Under the pieces are notes generated by a model. It did not search any database. It saw only the letters and a program-made list of their open reading frames with translations, and was not told the origin of the DNA. This document shows, piece after piece, positions 63,321-64,000 of a DNA stretch of 64,000 nucleotides. Made by a program: the position numbers and the translations under genes. Every line of letters starts with the position of its first letter. The stretch's first letter is position 1. This DNA is from Comamonas koreensis. GTDB taxonomy: Bacteria > Pseudomonadota > Gammaproteobacteria > Burkholderiales > Burkholderiaceae_C. The stretch covers positions 2,046,001 through 2,110,000 of the forward strand of contig NZ_CP043575.1 of NCBI RefSeq assembly GCF_014076495.1. Reading direction: 5' to 3'.

Positions 63321-64000
63321 TTACGCTATGGATGCCCTGTCTTCCACGCTCGAATGGCTATCGTATCCGCAAATCTCGGAGAAATCTCGGTGGCCTGCTG
63401 GACCGATGGTACGGCTTGCCTGGGCGGCCAGTGCCACGCACTGCACCACATCGCCCACGACGATGATGCTGGGACTGGCCAGCTTGTCGCGGGCCATCGT
63501 GGCGGGCAAATGTGCCAGGTCGGTGATTGCATGGCGCTGCTGGGGCAGGCTGGCATGCTGCACGATGGCCACCGGCGTATCGGCAGGCAAGCCGCTGCCC
63601 AGGCCCTGGCTGATCGCCTCGGCACTGGCCACACCCATGTAGATCACCAGGGTCAGGCGTGCATCGTGCGCCGTGCGCGCCAGTTGCGCCCAATCGGGGC
63701 CTTGTCCGCCTGGCTTGGCGTGGCCCGTGATGAACACCACGCCCTGCGCATGGTCGCGGTGGGTCAAGGGGGCGCCCAGGCTGGTCAGCGCGGCGAGCCC
63801 GGCGGTCACGCCATTGATGATGCGCGGCTCGATGCCGTGGGCGCGCAAAAACTCCACCTCTTCACCGCCCCGGCCAAAGATAAAGGGGTCGCCGCCTTTG
63901 AGCCGCACCACGTTCTCACCGGCTTGCACTTCCTGCAGCATCAGGCGCTGGATGAAGGCCTGGGGCGTGCTCTGGCAGCCGCCGCGCTTGCCCACATGGA
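63321..64000 (-). CDS. cobA: Uroporphyrinogen-III C-methyltransferase (partial)
   Basis: CobA methylates uroporphyrinogen III for siroheme and cobalamin synthesis. The window contains the C-terminal 225 or so residues; the N-terminus lies beyond the window edge. Recognised segments are VRLKGGDPFIFGRGGEEVEFL, GVTAGLAALTSLGAPLTHRD and VIYMGVASA. The apparent GTG at 63993-63995 is internal, so the true start is not visible. Confidence 0.9.
   Translation of the reverse strand, partial: HVGKRGGCQSTPQAFIQRLMLQEVQAGENVVRLKGGDPFIFGRGGEEVEFLRAHGIEPRIINGVTAGLAALTSLGAPLTHRDHAQGVVFITGHAKPGGQGPDWAQLARTAHDARLTLVIYMGVASAEAISQGLGSGLPADTPVAIVQHASLPQQRHAITDLAHLPATMARDKLASPSIIVVGDVVQCVALAAQASRTIGPAGHRDFSEICGYDSHSSVEDRASIA

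Overview
The window is a high-GC, gene-dense chromosomal segment from a betaproteobacterium, most likely Comamonadaceae (Comamonas- or Delftia-like). Supporting signs are an EF-P with Arg32 next to its rhamnosyltransferase EarP, a Bug-type tricarboxylate binding protein, the PHA regulator PhaR, DUF3579 beside argF/argD, and a purM/hda/pcnB/folK neighbourhood. No 16S rRNA is present, so the genus is an inference. There is no phage, plasmid, transposase or CRISPR array. Almost everything is housekeeping or ordinary accessory metabolism.

Layout. 1-2.4 kb: peroxide detoxification (ahpC, ahpF). 2.5-5.7 kb: arginine synthesis (argD-argF, minus strand) and a DUF3579 gene, separated by a 280-bp structured repeat. 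5.9-9.9 kb: rpsT, murJ, a SirB1-family gene and a PPK2 kinase. 10.4-16.6 kb: an AI-2E-type permease and purM on minus, then hda, a HAD phosphatase, pcnB and folK on plus. 16.7-22.1 kb: Bug receptor, ferredoxin-FAD reductase, SDR protein and three secreted low-complexity proteins. 22.6-26.7 kb: a branched-chain amino-acid receptor, ogt, an FMN riboswitch with a type II lumazine synthase, and an MFS exporter. 26.7-31.5 kb: an oxyanion ABC transporter (phnD-phnC-fused phnE) with a PepSY membrane protein. 32-37.7 kb: a LysR/oxidoreductase pair, hydrolase, glycosyltransferase, deaminase and a second Ogt. 37.7-41.6 kb: glutaryl-CoA module (CoA-transferase, gcdH, divergent LysR). 41.7-46.4 kb: phaR, a two-gene RNA-repair operon and rimO. 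46.5-55.7 kb: second PPK2, MATE pump, DUF2239, efp, earP, CoA-transferase, uvrC, pgsA. 55.9-59.2 kb: hupB, tRNA-Val, ppiD, tRNA-His. 59.7-64 kb: zinc-ribbon protein, FHA protein, acyl-CoA thioesterase, GDPD lipoprotein and a truncated cobA.

The most notable items are the following. (1) An RNA-repair operon pairs an Rnl2-like RNA ligase with an HD-domain/polynucleotide-kinase fusion. It has its own sigma70-like promoter, a leader of about 290 nt with an 8-codon mini-ORF and several hairpins, and a strong terminator. (2) Two copies of a 280-294 bp repeat (4826-5105 and, inverted, 31527-31820) have 18-bp terminal stems that differ between copies but keep pairing through compensatory changes, which suggests a selected RNA or DNA structure. 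(3) A second family of shorter palindromic repeats lies at 9895-10042 and 17752-17874. (4) A full intrinsic terminator sits only about 20 nt before ppiD, which suggests attenuation or a small RNA.

All calls come from reading the sequence and translated motifs. No database search was run. Start codons were chosen from ribosome-binding sites and expected family N-termini, so several are shorter than the longest open frame.
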